From Elusimicrobiaceae bacterium (GTDB taxonomy: Bacteria; Elusimicrobiota; Elusimicrobia; Elusimicrobiales; Elusimicrobiaceae), in NCBI GenBank assembly GCA_017525025.1, contig JAFXUJ010000003.1:62001-126000 (forward strand): a DNA stretch of 64,000 nucleotides, written 5' to 3'. The notes beneath the pieces were generated by a model. The model did not search any database and was not told where the DNA came from. It was given only the letters and a program-made list of their open reading frames with translations. The translations under genes were made by a program, and so were the position numbers. This document shows, piece by piece, positions 63,966 through 64,000 of this stretch (position 1 is the first letter of the stretch; each line of letters starts with the position of its first letter).

Positions 63966-64000
63966 AGCAACCCTTTTTTATATTTTACTAAATCCGGTTG

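Noticed and set aside
1-64000. Prophage, insertion sequences, toxin-antitoxin or restriction systems
   Set aside because: No transposase, integrase cluster, capsid or methylase motifs were seen; genes are mostly housekeeping or envelope functions.

Overview
The window is gene-dense chromosomal DNA, about 60 protein genes and two tRNAs, from a Gram-negative (diderm) bacterium with type IV pili. Outer-membrane markers are KdsC, LptE, an MlaE/F/D lipid transporter, a PbgA/LapC-like regulator of lipopolysaccharide synthesis and a beta-barrel porin. Several scattered prepilin genes, a PilT ATPase, a ferredoxin-fused electron-transfer flavoprotein and the gene mix suggest an Elusimicrobiota-type (Elusimicrobium-like, probably gut-associated) genome. 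That assignment is an inference from gene content, not from a marker-gene tree.

Layout. 1-4036: end of recG, then a minus-strand operon kdsC-tmk-holB-metG. 4080-8671: a decayed pilin remnant under the clpC promoter, then clpC, recA and a prepilin gene behind a T14 tract. 8717-14423: xerD, leuS-lptE-holA (the order also seen in Proteobacteria) and a DedA protein. 14428-17135: minus-strand GH3 glycosidase and membrane metallophosphoesterase. 17242-21263: gltX, a GYF-like membrane protein, pilT. 21373-27344: minus-strand rpsU-dnaG-rpoD macromolecular-synthesis operon, a HIT protein and a PbgA/LapC-like protein. 27483-31105: acyl-CoA dehydrogenase with EtfB and ferredoxin-EtfA. 31220-36711: histidine kinase, DUF3307-like protein, DnaQ-type exonuclease, gpmI, an AT-rich orphan and a YggU protein. 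36815-39947: rpsF-ssb-rpsR-rplI, then a porin. 40059-47689: a secreted orphan with an attenuator-like region upstream, dnaB, alr, mlaEFD, radA. 47698-50613: two paralogous cysteine-repeat secreted proteins, an MFS carrier and a small membrane protein. 50731-56026: yacL-like gene, ispDF fusion, lipoprotein, cysS, adenosine deaminase-like gene. 56071-60743: ClC channel, MarC, a thioredoxin-CcdA fusion and two tandem prepilins. 60796-61256: structured intergenic DNA with a duplicated tRNA 3' end and tRNA-Glu/tRNA-Lys. 61446-63965: ridA, malQ and a coiled-coil membrane protein.

The most notable non-coding pattern is promoter architecture. Many genes carry an extended -10 element (TGnTATAAT or close variants), and at least five have that -10 ending only 6-8 nt before the start codon with no Shine-Dalgarno sequence, which predicts leaderless mRNAs. 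Other candidates for follow-up are mutually exclusive hairpins on the minus strand before dnaB, a terminator-like hairpin in the rpsF leader, a promoter nested in the loop of a terminator before the yacL-like gene, a possible six-residue leader peptide before marC, a near-palindrome and duplication derived from the tRNA-Glu 3' end, and an MlaD protein extended by a C-terminal beta-rich domain. No CRISPR array, insertion sequence, prophage or classical defence system was seen.
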